NCBI GenBank assembly: GCA_017534535.1
Contig: JAFXVZ010000037.1
Span: 163,599 to 227,598 of the forward strand
Length of the DNA: 64,000 nt
Source of the DNA: Bacteroidaceae bacterium
GTDB lineage: Bacteria > Bacteroidota > Bacteroidia > Bacteroidales > Bacteroidaceae
Direction: 5' to 3'
Each line of letters opens with the position of its first letter. Within the stretch, counting starts at the first letter, position 1. Positions 34,090-43,776 of this stretch are shown here, piece by piece. The translations under genes and the position numbers were made by a program. The notes beneath the pieces are model-generated. The model had not been told where the DNA came from and made no database searches. It saw only the letters and a list, made by a program, of their open reading frames with translations.

Positions 34090-34659
34090 ATGAACGACTT
34101 ATTAACAATACAAAACAAGATTTATGAGATTCGTGGCCAGCGGGTAATGCTGGATCGTGACCTTGCCTCACTGTATGGTGTTGAAACCTCTCAGCTTAAA
34201 AGAGCTGTAAAACGTAACTTCAAACGATTTGAAGGCGAAGATTTTATGATGGAAGTCTCTCAAGAAGAAATCTTGAGATGCCAAATTGGCACCTCAAGTT
34301 GGGGCGGAAGTAGATACAATGCTTATGCCTTTACCGAACTGGGGGTTGCCATGCTTAGCAGCGTTTTACATTCTGAAATAGCCATAGAAATAAAGAAACA
34401 GATTATGAGGGCATTCGTCGCAATACGCAAGTTAACTTCATTACCTAATACTGTCAATCGTATTGAGATTATTGAAAAAGAAATACAACAACTAAAGGCT
34501 GATTTCAATGATACATTAGCAGATCAAAATGATATCAATGAAGATACCCGTGCCCAACTTGATGCCATCAGCTTGGTTTTGGCAGAGTTGCAATCCAAGG
34601 AAACTGAAAAGAAAGAGCGAAAGCCTATAGGTTTTATTCAACCTAAAGATGATAAATAA
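34090..34659 (+). CDS. ORF6N domain protein
   Basis: A 189-residue protein. The N-terminal ORF6N domain (about 8-95) shows IYEIRGQRVMLDRDLASLYGVETSQLKRAVKRN and AYAFTELGVAMLSSVL. A coiled-coil-like C-terminus follows (IIEKEIQQLKADFND). ORF6N is a DNA-binding domain of phages and their hosts (KilA-N relatives), often at the edges of mobile regions. It has its own likely -7 element TATCTTCG at 34045-34052. It may mark the right end of the island. Confidence 0.83.
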   Translation: MNDLLTIQNKIYEIRGQRVMLDRDLASLYGVETSQLKRAVKRNFKRFEGEDFMMEVSQEEILRCQIGTSSWGGSRYNAYAFTELGVAMLSSVLHSEIAIEIKKQIMRAFVAIRKLTSLPNTVNRIEIIEKEIQQLKADFNDTLADQNDINEDTRAQLDAISLVLAELQSKETEKKERKPIGFIQPKDDK

Positions 34660-34754
34660 CCCGTATTACATTACTATTATTGAAATAAACATCATTTTTC
34701 TTATACTTGTACCGCATTATCTATTTAGGGAATACATTTGGTTGTTGAATACCA

Positions 34755-35597
34755 TTATTCCTGCTGCTCGGAATCTTTTTCAGCAATGCGCTTCTCTATG
34801 TATCTGATTTTGAGCTGAGCCTCCTCGCGAGCCTTGTTCAGTTCGGTAATCTTGTTTAGTGAAGTGGCAAGCTTGCTGACAGAGGCTGCGGCAGCACGGT
34901 CGGCTGGGGTCATGGTGGTGTTGTAACTCTTGTCGCCGATGAACTGCACCTTCAGGTTCTCATCCTGATGAGCGGCGATGAAATCTATCACGCCACCGTC
35001 TTCACCATATTTATAATCCGCTTTCTCGATACGTTCCCCCATGTCGGTGGTTTCGTAGCTGTCCTTCGAGTTGGGTGTCTCGGCTGATGAGCCGTCGGGG
35101 GCAGTCACTTTCACGGCAGTATGGTGGATATTGCCGGCACCGCAATAGATGGAGGTCATGCTTAGCTTACCCTCCTCACTTACCTGGAAACGCAGGAAAG
35201 AGCGATGCAGGTTATTCTCTACTGTTTGTGACTTAGCCATGTAGTTGCCGATGCGCTGATACTCAGCATCCTTCTCCAAGACAAACAAGTCTTGCATATC
35301 GGAGATGGTCTGCTGATGCTCCTTCAGTTCCTGGTCTATATCCTGCACCAGTTTGTTCTGCTCTGCCAACTCAACCTCACGTTGTAGTGCCAGACTGGCA
35401 TGGCGTGTGTCGAAAGCCTTGGGATAAAGCACTTTGATGCTGTCAATCAACTGCTTTGCCAAATCGAAATTGCCTTGTTGGAAAGCTGCCTTGGCCTCCT
35501 GTAACTTCACGTCAGCCTGTTTCTCTATGTCAGTACAGCCGATGAGGCTACAACCCAGCATCATCAGGGCTACAAATGGGAATAATCGTCTTTTCAT
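34755..35597 (-). CDS. Coiled-coil lipoprotein of unknown function
   Basis: A 280-residue lipoprotein, MKRRLFPFVALMMLGCSLIGC with the lipobox ending at Cys 21. The next stretch (KLQEAKAAFQQGNFDLAKQLIDSIKVLYPKA) is TPR-like, followed by a coiled coil, a beta-rich middle with many Asp/Gly, and a C-terminal coiled coil (ITELNKAREEAQLKIRYIEKRI). The family is common in Bacteroidales and uncharacterised. ATG 35597 is chosen for the lipobox and promoter position; a longer reading to 36002 would overlap cca. Confidence 0.7.
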   Translation of the reverse strand: MKRRLFPFVALMMLGCSLIGCTDIEKQADVKLQEAKAAFQQGNFDLAKQLIDSIKVLYPKAFDTRHASLALQREVELAEQNKLVQDIDQELKEHQQTISDMQDLFVLEKDAEYQRIGNYMAKSQTVENNLHRSFLRFQVSEEGKLSMTSIYCGAGNIHHTAVKVTAPDGSSAETPNSKDSYETTDMGERIEKADYKYGEDGGVIDFIAAHQDENLKVQFIGDKSYNTTMTPADRAAAASVSKLATSLNKITELNKAREEAQLKIRYIEKRIAEKDSEQQE

Positions 35598-35622
35598 AAT
35601 CGTTGTATTCAAGTTTATGTTG

Positions 35623-35650
35623 CAAAGATAGAAAAAAAGTTGTAACTTTG
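35623..35650. promoter_or_regulatory. Divergent promoter pair for lipoprotein gene and cca
   Basis: TATCTTTG on the minus strand (35630-35623) and TAACTTTG on the plus strand (35643-35650) are 12 bp apart. Each lies about 26-28 bp before a start codon. Confidence 0.65.
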
Positions 35651-35677
35651 CATCTCCATAAACGGACTTTTTGCATA

Positions 35678-37114
35678 ATGATAGACCTGACAACTGAAGA
35701 ACTGAAAGAAAAGCTGAGTGGGAAGATATTCCAACAGATACAGCAAACTGCCGATGAACTCCACATGGAGTGCTATGTGGTGGGTGGTTATGTGCGTGAC
35801 CTTTTCCTGGAACGCCCTTCGACCGACATTGATGTGGTGGTAGTGGGAAGCGGCATCGAGATGGCTGAGGCTTTAGGTAAACGGTTGGGTAGGGGAGCGC
35901 ATGTGTCTGTTTTCCGCAACTTCGGTACGGCACAGGTGAAATATAAAGGACAGGAAATTGAATTTGTAGGTGCCCGGAAAGAGTCATACAGTCACGACTC
36001 ACGCAAACCCATTGTGGAGGATGGCACCTTGGAGGACGACCAGAACCGTCGCGACTTCACCATCAATGCGTTGGCGGTGTGCCTCAATGCAGAGAGATTT
36101 GGTGAGCTGGTGGATCCTTTTAATGGTTTGGAAGATTTGCAGGATGGAACCATCCGTACACCGTTGGACCCAGATGTGACCTTCAGTGATGACCCCCTGC
36201 GTATGATGCGTTGTGTGAGGTTCGCCACCCAGTTGAATTTCTTTATCGACGACGAAACCTTCTATTCATTGGAGCGTAACCGTGAGCGTATCAATATCAT
36301 ATCCAAGGAACGTATCAACGATGAGTTAAACAAGATTATCCTGGCCAAGACTCCTTCCAAAGGTTTTGTGGAGTTGGATCGCTGCGGCTTGCTGGAGATT
36401 ATCTTCCCTGAATTGGTGAAGCTACAGGGCGTGGAAACTCGTCAAGGTAGGGGGCATAAAGACAATTTCTACCACACTTTAGAGGTGCTCGACAATGTGA
36501 GTCGCAACAGTGATAACCTCTGGCTGCGTTGGGCTGCTCTGTTGCACGACATTGGCAAGCCAGCCACCAAGCGTTGGGAGCCAGGGGTGGGATGGACATT
36601 CCATAACCATAATTACATTGGCGAGAAGATGGTGCCTCAGATTTTCAAGCGGATGAAGATGCCGCTGAACGAGAAGATGAAATATGTGCAGAAGTTGGTG
36701 AGTCTGCACATGAGGCCCATCGCTATGGTGGACGATGAGGTGACCGACTCAGCTGTACGTCGCATGATGTTTGAGGCGGGTGAGGACATTGATGACCTGA
36801 TGCTACTCTGCGAGGCTGACATCACCAGCAAGAACCGTGAAAAGAAAGAACGCTACTTGCAGAATTTCCTGTTGGTTCGTCAGAAGATGGAGGAGCTGAA
36901 GGTTAAAGATCATCGTCGCAATTTCCAGCCAATAGTAGATGGCAATGAGATTATGCAGATGTTTGGATTACAGCCCAGTCGTGAGGTTGGAATACTTAAG
37001 GATGCCCTCAAGAATGCCATCCTGGATGACAATTTGCCTGATAACCGAGAGGCGGAGGTGGCATTTTTGATAGAGAAGGCAGCAGCTTTAGGACTGAAGC
37101 CCGTGTCACAATAA
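35678..37114 (+). CDS. cca: CCA-adding tRNA nucleotidyltransferase with HD domain
   Basis: Adds or repairs the 3' CCA end of tRNAs. The 478 residues show the class II nucleotidyltransferase head (GGYVRDLFLERPSTDIDVV, about 32-50; RRDFTINALA) and a C-terminal HD domain (LLHDIGKPATKR, about 290). No CCA is encoded in the tRNA-like sequence of this window, which agrees with a need for this enzyme. ATG 35678 fits the promoter and the family start; upstream in-frame codons are non-coding. Confidence 0.92.
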   Translation: MIDLTTEELKEKLSGKIFQQIQQTADELHMECYVVGGYVRDLFLERPSTDIDVVVVGSGIEMAEALGKRLGRGAHVSVFRNFGTAQVKYKGQEIEFVGARKESYSHDSRKPIVEDGTLEDDQNRRDFTINALAVCLNAERFGELVDPFNGLEDLQDGTIRTPLDPDVTFSDDPLRMMRCVRFATQLNFFIDDETFYSLERNRERINIISKERINDELNKIILAKTPSKGFVELDRCGLLEIIFPELVKLQGVETRQGRGHKDNFYHTLEVLDNVSRNSDNLWLRWAALLHDIGKPATKRWEPGVGWTFHNHNYIGEKMVPQIFKRMKMPLNEKMKYVQKLVSLHMRPIAMVDDEVTDSAVRRMMFEAGEDIDDLMLLCEADITSKNREKKERYLQNFLLVRQKMEELKVKDHRRNFQPIVDGNEIMQMFGLQPSREVGILKDALKNAILDDNLPDNREAEVAFLIEKAAALGLKPVSQ

Positions 37115-37128
37115 AAAAGATAAAAAGC

Positions 37129-37159
37129 TTTGACATGTCATAAAAATTTCGTATATTTG
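37129..37159 (+). promoter_or_regulatory. Consensus promoter for rmlA
   Basis: TTTG at 37129-37132 and TATATTTG at 37152-37159 with 19 nt between them match the Bacteroidetes vegetative promoter exactly. The ATG follows 34 bp later. Confidence 0.75.
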
Positions 37160-37193
37160 CAAGAAATAAGCTGTTGAGAAAAACGATTGGTTT

Positions 37194-38063
37194 ATGAAAG
37201 GTATCATACTTGCTGGTGGCAGTGCCACACGTCTTTACCCGCTGTCGAAGGCTATCTCCAAGCAGATTATGCCTGTGTACGACAAGCCTATGATATACTA
37301 TCCTTTGTCGGCTTTGATGTTGGCGGGTATCCGTGAAGTATTGGTCATCTCTACCCCACGTGACTTGCCCATGTTTCGTGACCTGTTGGGTACAGGCGAA
37401 GAATTGGGCATGCGGTTCGAGTATAAGGTTCAGGAACAGCCCAATGGATTGGCGCAGGCTTTCGTGTTAGGGGCTGAATTCTTGCAAGGAGGACCTGGAT
37501 GCCTGATTTTGGGCGACAACCTGTTTTATGGCCGGGGCTTCGGACAAATGCTAAGGAATGCTGCCAAGGTAGAGAAAGGTGCCTGCATTTTCGGGTATTA
37601 CGTGAAAGATCCTCGCGCCTATGGTGTGGTGGAGTTTGATGCTGCAGGCAAGGCTATTTCCATAGAGGAGAAGCCTGTCAACCCCAAGAGTAACTTTGCG
37701 GTGCCAGGCTTGTATTTCTACGATAGTACCGTAACAGCCAAGGCTGCTACATTGAAGCCCTCGGCTCGTGGTGAGTATGAGATTACCGACCTCAACAGAC
37801 TCTATTTGGAAGAGGGTACACTACAGGTAGAGGTGTTTGGACGTGGTTTCGCTTGGCTCGATACAGGTAATAGTGACAGTTTGCTGGATGCTTCCAACTT
37901 TGTGGCAACCATCCAGAAGCGACAGGGCTTGTATGTGAGCTGCATCGAGGAAATCGCTTGGCGTAATGGCTGGATTAGTGCTCAACAGCTCAAGTCGCTG
38001 GGTGAGCAGCTTAGTAAGACTGCTTATGGTCAGTATCTCATTGATCTGGCTGAAAACCATTAA
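37194..38063 (+). CDS. rmlA: Glucose-1-phosphate thymidylyltransferase
   Basis: Joins glucose-1-phosphate and dTTP to dTDP-glucose, the first step to dTDP-rhamnose and related sugars. The 289 residues include GGSATRLYPLSKAISKQ at the nucleotide site, VYDKPMIYYPLSALM, GDNLFYG and the ARGEYEITDLN segment. Length is normal for RmlA/RfbA. rmlB follows after a 33-bp heptamer array; rmlC and rmlD are not in the window. Confidence 0.93.
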   Translation: MKGIILAGGSATRLYPLSKAISKQIMPVYDKPMIYYPLSALMLAGIREVLVISTPRDLPMFRDLLGTGEELGMRFEYKVQEQPNGLAQAFVLGAEFLQGGPGCLILGDNLFYGRGFGQMLRNAAKVEKGACIFGYYVKDPRAYGVVEFDAAGKAISIEEKPVNPKSNFAVPGLYFYDSTVTAKAATLKPSARGEYEITDLNRLYLEEGTLQVEVFGRGFAWLDTGNSDSLLDASNFVATIQKRQGLYVSCIEEIAWRNGWISAQQLKSLGEQLSKTAYGQYLIDLAENH

Positions 38064-38096
38064 TTATTATTCATTATTCATTATTCATTGTTCATT
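38064..38096. repeat. ATTATTC heptamer array between rmlA and rmlB
   Basis: Four to five 7-bp units (ATTATTC, ATTATTC, ATTGTTC) fill the whole space between the rmlA stop and the rmlB ATG. Confidence 0.8.
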
Positions 38097-39236
38097 ATGA
38101 AATCATACCTTGTTACTGGTGCAGCTGGATTTATTGGTTCCAATTTTGTGAAATATATGTTGCAGAAGCATGACGACGTGAAGCTGGTAATACTGGATGC
38201 GCTGACTTATGCCGGCAACTTGGGGACCATCGCTTCTGATATCGACAATGAACGTTGCTTCTTTGTAAAGGGTGACATCTGTGATTGTGGGTTGGTTGAC
38301 GACTTATTTGCCGAGTATAAGTTCGATTATGTGGTTAACTTTGCCGCAGAGAGCCATGTGGATCGCAGCATCGAGAACCCTCAATTGTTTCTGCAGACCA
38401 ATATCCTGGGTACCCAGAATTTATTGGATGTAGCACGTAGGGCTTGGGTGAACGGTAAAGACAAACTTGGTTATCCCACTTGGCGTAAAGGTGTTCGCTA
38501 TCATCAGGTTTCTACTGATGAGGTGTATGGCGCTTTAGGTGCAGAGGGCTACTTTACAGAAGCTACACCTATCTGTCCGCATAGTCCCTATAGCGCTTCG
38601 AAAGCTTCTGCAGATATGGTGGTACAGGCTTATCGAGATACTTATAAGATGCCAGTAACTATTACCCGATGCAGCAACAACTATGGTCCTTATCATTTCC
38701 CAGAGAAACTGATTCCGTTGATTATCAAGAATATCTTAGCAGGTAAACAGCTACCTGTATATGGCGATGGTAGCAATGTGCGCGATTGGTTGTATGTGGA
38801 GGATCACTGCAAGGCTATCGATATGGTGGTGAACAGTGGGCGTGAAGGTGAGGTGTATAACGTGGGTGGTCACAACGAGAAAACCAACCTCGAGATTGTG
38901 AAGCTCACCATCAGTACCATCCGTAAGATGATGGAAGATAATCCTGCATACCGCAAGGCTCTCAAGAAACAAGTGGTAGGTGCTGACGGACAGATTGACA
39001 TCAGTTGGATTAATGACGACCTGATTACTTTTGTGAAGGATCGTTTAGGGCATGACCAGCGTTATGCCATCGACCCAACGAAGATCAAGAACGAGTTGGG
39101 GTGGTATTCAGAGACTCGCTTCGAAGATGGCATCGTGAAGACCATCGAGTGGTACTTGAATCATCAGGATTGGGTGGAACAGGTTACCAGTGGCGACTAC
39201 CAAAAGTACTATGACGAAATGTACTCAAACCGTTGA
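38097..39236 (+). CDS. rmlB: dTDP-glucose 4,6-dehydratase
   Basis: Turns dTDP-glucose into dTDP-4-keto-6-deoxyglucose for O-antigen or exopolysaccharide sugars. The 379 residues show the NAD-binding GAAGFIGSNF near the N-terminus, FAAESHVDRS, STDEVYG and the catalytic YSASK. ATG 38097 is preferred over an in-frame upstream start at 38088 that lies in the heptamer array. The TGA stop belongs to a GTTGACTATTGAC heptamer stretch that opens a composite repeat. Confidence 0.93.
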   Translation: MKSYLVTGAAGFIGSNFVKYMLQKHDDVKLVILDALTYAGNLGTIASDIDNERCFFVKGDICDCGLVDDLFAEYKFDYVVNFAAESHVDRSIENPQLFLQTNILGTQNLLDVARRAWVNGKDKLGYPTWRKGVRYHQVSTDEVYGALGAEGYFTEATPICPHSPYSASKASADMVVQAYRDTYKMPVTITRCSNNYGPYHFPEKLIPLIIKNILAGKQLPVYGDGSNVRDWLYVEDHCKAIDMVVNSGREGEVYNVGGHNEKTNLEIVKLTISTIRKMMEDNPAYRKALKKQVVGADGQIDISWINDDLITFVKDRLGHDQRYAIDPTKIKNELGWYSETRFEDGIVKTIEWYLNHQDWVEQVTSGDYQKYYDEMYSNR

Positions 39237-39382
39237 CTATTGACTTCGTCCTATTTTGTCGCGACTCGGCATAGCTGATGCAAGCATCGCTCTGCCCTCG
39301 CTGCTCCAAAAAGTGACGATTGACAATTGACAATTGACGATTGACCATTATTCACTATTCATTATTCACTATTCATTGTTCA
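39232..39382. repeat. Composite repeat: heptamers - hairpin core - heptamers (copy 1)
   Basis: It fills the entire gap between convergent rmlB and the PEP-synthase-like gene and provides both stop codons. The core (39245-39317, TTCGTCC...AAGTGAC) contains the hairpin GGCATAGCTGATGC-AA-GCATCGCTCTGCC at 39268-39296. The right flank has GATTGAC/AATTGAC units and then ATTATTC/ACTATTC units. Confidence 0.88.
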
Positions 39383-42352
39383 TTGTTCATCCGGCATCAT
39401 CACAATTCCTGTTTTCTTTTTACCATCCATCTTCACCACCAGCGGCGTGTCAAAATGCACATGGCGGAGGTAGGTGGTTTCATGAAAAGCGGGTTGTGCA
39501 TTCAGGAAATCTTGGTTATAAATGCCATCATTCATATAAGCATTGATGGTGAAGTAACCTACACCAAAAGACGTGAGGTTCTGGAAGAAATGTGTACCCT
39601 GGCTAGGATCCACACGATAGTTTGTCAAACCTGCCTCTACAATGATACGTGCCGCACTGATATGAGGCCACTTTACCGGAATGCCCAGCCAGGTGTCACT
39701 GCTACCCCAGCGTCCAGGACCAATCAGTATGTAATTCTTGTCCTCATTCAGGAACTGCTGGTTCAACTTCTCAATCTCCCATGCAATCGCCTGGTTATTT
39801 TGGGCATTATAGTTGTCAGTCTTCACATACACCACATCCTGAATGTCGTTCATGATGCCATGTCCCAATGAATTGTTCGACTTCAACAGCAACTTGTCTT
39901 CTGCAATCTGCGACAAATCCTCTTCCAGGTTCTCCTTCGCATCCACGATAGGACGGATTTGCAGCAGGTAGAATGTGCTCACTTCATTCTTTTCTTTCGC
40001 CAACTTAGCCGCAAATTCAATCTCCACAGGGCGACGCATCTCTTCCTGTCCATATTTCAGTGATAGTTGCAGGATGCGAGGCAATGGGAAGATGTCGTGT
40101 TGCAGGATGTTTGCAAAGGTAATCACCTTTCTGCCACCAGGATAGATACCATCACGAATCACTTGGTCGTAAGGGTCAAATGTAGAGGCGATGTAGTTCA
40201 AAGAGCCATCCTTCTCGGCATCCTTTACACTCAGTTTTAGTAAGTTGAAGCCATCGTTGATAGAGAAGTTCTGTCCGTTGTTCGTCATATCCAATGCATA
40301 GAAACGCGTCTGTGTTTCACGCAAAGCCAAATCCAGTTCGCTGGTTTGCAGCACTTTTGTGGGATGATATGGCGAGAATCGCAGGGTCAAGCCTCCATCC
40401 ACGATGTACTTGCCCAAGCCCAGTGCCAAGCTTACCGTACCCTCCTCAGGTTTCTCATCGCCCAACGGATAATAATTCAGTGAACGTCCCACACCTGAGA
40501 ATGATGGATAATAGTGGTTGCCGTACTGTGTGCCTACCACTTCCTGCAGGATTACTGCCATCTTCTCCTGGTCGATGACATTGCTGGTGGCCTGCATATA
40601 TGCCTTTGAATCCTTGAAATATACCGAAGCATACACGCCCTTTATGGCATCGCTCAGCATACGGAGCATCTCGTACTTGTCATCGCGATTAGGAATCATA
40701 TAAGTACTATAGATACCTGCGAACGGCTGGTAGTGAGAGTCTTCCAATAACGATGATGAGCGGATGGCGATAGGAGACTTCACCGCATCGAAGAACGTGA
40801 AGAAGTCCTCAACCAAGCGTTCTGGCAGACGGGCTTTCAAGAACACCTTCAGGATGGTCTCGTCATCTGCATCAGACAAGGCAATCTGGTATAGGTTGTT
40901 GGTTGCCATGAACTCGTCGAACACATCTGTACACAGTACTACTGTCTTTGGCACCATGATGCGGGCATTCTCGAACTCGTCGAATTCAGCATGTCGTTTC
41001 AGGAAATTGTCGATGAACGCCAAGCCACGACCTTTTCCGCCCAATGAACCCTCGCCAATGCGGGCAAAGTTCGAGTAACTGTCGAATCGGTCACGCTTAA
41101 AGATTGCCACCACACCCTGGTTCTTCATCTTGCGGTATTTCACAATCGCGTCGAAAATAATTTCTCGATGGGCATCCACATCCTGCAAGCTGTTCCAGGT
41201 AATGGGTTTCAGGAACTCGGCGATGGGGAAGATGGCACGTGAGTACAGCCAGCGGCTCATGTGGTTGCGACTGATGTGATACAGGAACGATTCTGTAGGC
41301 AATGCGAACAAGATGTGCTGCAACTCCTTGAGGTTCTTCACTGTTGCAATCTTCTCATGTGTCAGTGGGTTGCGGAATACAAAGTCACCGAATCCTACTT
41401 TCTCACGCAGAATCTTGCGTAGATCCAAGTCCATGTGCTTTGAATTCTTGTCGATGAACGCAGCCCTGTACTTCTTGGCATACAAGGTGTTTTCTATCTC
41501 CGCCGACTGGATGATCAGTGGCACGAACGGGTCGTTCTTACGTACATATTGGCAGAACTTGATACCTGCCATTGGGTCTTTCTCCTGTCCCTTGATTTGT
41601 GGGAAGCGCACGTCAGTGATTACACCTAATATATTATTCTTGTATTTCTCGTAAATCTCTACAGCCTCCTGATAGGTTCGAGCCAAAGCAATCTTAGGGC
41701 GTCCACGCAGTCGGAGCGTACGCTGGTGTTCGTTCAGTGCCTCGGTGGCAAACTCTTGGCTCTGCTGCAAGATGAATTTGTAGAGGTTGGGTAAGATTGA
41801 AGAGTAGAAACGGATGCCGTCTTCCACCAAGAGAATCACCTGCACACCCACCTCCTGCACATCGTGCTCTAAGTTCATCTTATCCTCCAACAACTTTAGG
41901 ATAGACACAATCAGGTCGGTGTTACCCAGCCAGCAGAACATGTAGTCAAACGCACTCAAGTCCTCGTTTGCCATGCGCTTTGTGATGCCGTGACTGAAAG
42001 GAGTTAGGATCACCATCGGGATGTTGGGGTACTGAATCTTGATGCTGCGTGCCACGCCAAATGTCTCGTTGTCACCCGTACCAGGCATACATATCACCAA
42101 GTCGTATTCCAGCATTGCCAACTGCTCGATAGCTTCTTCGTAAGTGGTTACCTGTGTAAAGCGGGGAGGGTAGCGCAGAGAGAGTGATGAATACTCAATG
42201 AAGATTTTCTCCTCGATGCGTCCGTCATCCTCCAGCATGAAAGCGTCATACGGGTTGGCAATCAGCAACACGTTGTAAATGCGTTTGGTCATCAGTTTGG
42301 CAAACTGAGTGTCACGCAGGTATAATCGGTTTAAATTTTGCTTACTTAGCAT
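39380..42352 (-). CDS. PEP synthase / PPDK N-terminal domain protein with receiver-like N-terminus
   Basis: A 990-residue protein. The N-terminal about 350 residues contain two CheY-like folds (YNVLLIANPYDAFMLEDDG; EVGVQVILLVEDGIRFY ... VITDVRFP). The C-terminal part is a PEP/pyruvate-binding ATP-grasp domain with GSLGGKGRGLAFI, SPIAIRSSSLLEDS and a DPYDQVIRDGIYPGGRK segment. No swivelling His domain or PEP barrel follows, so it is not a complete PEP synthase. The family is conserved in Bacteroidetes and uncharacterised; a phosphotransfer or regulatory role is inferred. Confidence 0.78.
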   Translation of the reverse strand: MLSKQNLNRLYLRDTQFAKLMTKRIYNVLLIANPYDAFMLEDDGRIEEKIFIEYSSLSLRYPPRFTQVTTYEEAIEQLAMLEYDLVICMPGTGDNETFGVARSIKIQYPNIPMVILTPFSHGITKRMANEDLSAFDYMFCWLGNTDLIVSILKLLEDKMNLEHDVQEVGVQVILLVEDGIRFYSSILPNLYKFILQQSQEFATEALNEHQRTLRLRGRPKIALARTYQEAVEIYEKYKNNILGVITDVRFPQIKGQEKDPMAGIKFCQYVRKNDPFVPLIIQSAEIENTLYAKKYRAAFIDKNSKHMDLDLRKILREKVGFGDFVFRNPLTHEKIATVKNLKELQHILFALPTESFLYHISRNHMSRWLYSRAIFPIAEFLKPITWNSLQDVDAHREIIFDAIVKYRKMKNQGVVAIFKRDRFDSYSNFARIGEGSLGGKGRGLAFIDNFLKRHAEFDEFENARIMVPKTVVLCTDVFDEFMATNNLYQIALSDADDETILKVFLKARLPERLVEDFFTFFDAVKSPIAIRSSSLLEDSHYQPFAGIYSTYMIPNRDDKYEMLRMLSDAIKGVYASVYFKDSKAYMQATSNVIDQEKMAVILQEVVGTQYGNHYYPSFSGVGRSLNYYPLGDEKPEEGTVSLALGLGKYIVDGGLTLRFSPYHPTKVLQTSELDLALRETQTRFYALDMTNNGQNFSINDGFNLLKLSVKDAEKDGSLNYIASTFDPYDQVIRDGIYPGGRKVITFANILQHDIFPLPRILQLSLKYGQEEMRRPVEIEFAAKLAKEKNEVSTFYLLQIRPIVDAKENLEEDLSQIAEDKLLLKSNNSLGHGIMNDIQDVVYVKTDNYNAQNNQAIAWEIEKLNQQFLNEDKNYILIGPGRWGSSDTWLGIPVKWPHISAARIIVEAGLTNYRVDPSQGTHFFQNLTSFGVGYFTINAYMNDGIYNQDFLNAQPAFHETTYLRHVHFDTPLVVKMDGKKKTGIVMMPDEQ

Positions 42353-42375
42353 TTCTTATCTTGAGCATTAAACAA

Positions 42376-43488
42376 TTACAAATCGAAGTTGGAGAGTTCG
42401 TCCTCCATAGCTTTTATGTTGTTTTCCAGCGATTTAATCAGACTTACGTTCAGCTTCTCAATACCACTCAGTGCCGTTGGTCTGTTAGCAACCTTATACC
42501 AAGGTTGACGGTCGAAATACGCCTGGATCTCTGCATCGCTCCTGAACTTCACCCCATGACGGGCATAAATCTCATTACGCATTAGTCTGAGAATGTCCTT
42601 TGGGAAATGCACCAGCATCTGACGGTTCAGGGGACGGACGGAGGCAAAAGGCCACCTGCCATCGATGCCCTTGAAAGGACTTTGCGTCTTCTTTAAGGTA
42701 AACTTCTCTGTAATCGCAGGGTCATGATCTACAGTCGGCTCATCACGCAGTATCTTGCCTGACAAACCCTCTTCTGTAATGTTGACACCCCAAACCATTG
42801 AGCCCATAATTGCTCCAGCGCCTCCAGCACCTGGCATGTCTCGTTTTTCAGGATCTTCCACATAACGGCCATGACTTACCCTTCCTGCACCATATTCTAT
42901 AATATAGCTCCAGTCGTTGACCTCATCCCATTCCTCTCGTGTCAGGTCGAAAATGCCAGGGTCACGGGTGTATCTGTCCACCCCTTCAAACATTTCAGGC
43001 ATTCCGAACAAATACTGTTTGTTGTCTGGAGACTCATATATGCCATCCAACGCATCGTGTAGGTCGATAAAAGACCATACAGGCTGATTATTCTTTACTT
43101 CCATGAAGATATCGTATATCCTTCCATTCTCCATCATCACCAGCAACTTCATTTCGCCAGCCTGATGGAGTGATAGTGTCATGTTGGTATCTTTGATGGT
43201 GCCCGTCATTCCTTTTACCAGTACTGTATTCACGATACCACCAGACCAGATGTCGAATAACGCCAGTTCATTTCCTTTTTCATTCACTTCCAATAAAGCA
43301 AACACCCTGTTCCCATCCCACCAGTTCACAGTTTTCTCCTTAAGGGCAGATAAAGGCAGGTTTACCAATGCCTTCCCTCGCTGCTGTGATAGGAGAGTGC
43401 GCCATGCCAACAGTTCCTCGGGGTACTGCTGACAGAATCCGTATAAAACAGAACTTATCATTATCAACGTCATTAAAAATCGTTTCAT
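42376..43488 (-). CDS. YARHG-domain secreted protein
   Basis: A 370-residue exported protein with a Sec signal ending at GFCQQ (about residue 20). The YARHG domain near the C-terminus reads RNEIYARHGVKFRSDAEIQAYF then QPWYK. The middle is a beta-rich region of unknown function. YARHG domains are thought to be extracellular binding modules, perhaps for cell wall. ATG 43488 is used because the signal peptide starts there. A minus-strand -7 element TATTTTTG lies at 43529-43522. Confidence 0.8.
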   Translation of the reverse strand: MKRFLMTLIMISSVLYGFCQQYPEELLAWRTLLSQQRGKALVNLPLSALKEKTVNWWDGNRVFALLEVNEKGNELALFDIWSGGIVNTVLVKGMTGTIKDTNMTLSLHQAGEMKLLVMMENGRIYDIFMEVKNNQPVWSFIDLHDALDGIYESPDNKQYLFGMPEMFEGVDRYTRDPGIFDLTREEWDEVNDWSYIIEYGAGRVSHGRYVEDPEKRDMPGAGGAGAIMGSMVWGVNITEEGLSGKILRDEPTVDHDPAITEKFTLKKTQSPFKGIDGRWPFASVRPLNRQMLVHFPKDILRLMRNEIYARHGVKFRSDAEIQAYFDRQPWYKVANRPTALSGIEKLNVSLIKSLENNIKAMEDELSNFDL

Positions 43489-43581
43489 ATAACACATCAG
43501 CTAAAAACACAAATTACGATGCAAAAATAATATTTTTCAACATTTCTGACAATTATTTTCGTAAATTCAAAAAATAATCCT

Positions 43582-43706
43582 TATCTTTGCAAAGTAAAAC
43601 ATGTAAAGAGGTCTTTGAAATTTTAACCTGAACCTGACAGATTAATGTTAATAGTTCTAAATATTTAGGCAAAAAGATTGGAGTAAAGAAATTATTCGTA
43701 TATTTG
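43582..43706 (+). promoter_or_regulatory. Two -7 elements upstream of gdhA
   Basis: TATCTTTG at 43582-43589 and TATATTTG at 43699-43706 both fit TAnnTTTG. The second has ATTG 18 nt upstream and gives a leader of about 65 nt; the first would give one of about 180 nt. Two promoters are common for a nitrogen-responsive gdh gene. No known riboswitch was recognised between them. Confidence 0.45.
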
Positions 43707-43776
43707 CATTGTCATTTGATGGCAAAATGTTGGATGACGGGTAAAGATAGAAAAAACTTTTAAAATCCTATACGCT

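Noticed and set aside
35598-36002. N-terminal extension of the minus-strand lipoprotein gene
   Set aside because: It would overlap cca and both promoters; the signal peptide and lipobox begin at 35597.
39334-39871. Plus-strand open frames starting in ATTATTC repeats
   Set aside because: They are stop-free repeat translated as IIHYSLF units and continue antisense to the PEP-synthase-like gene.
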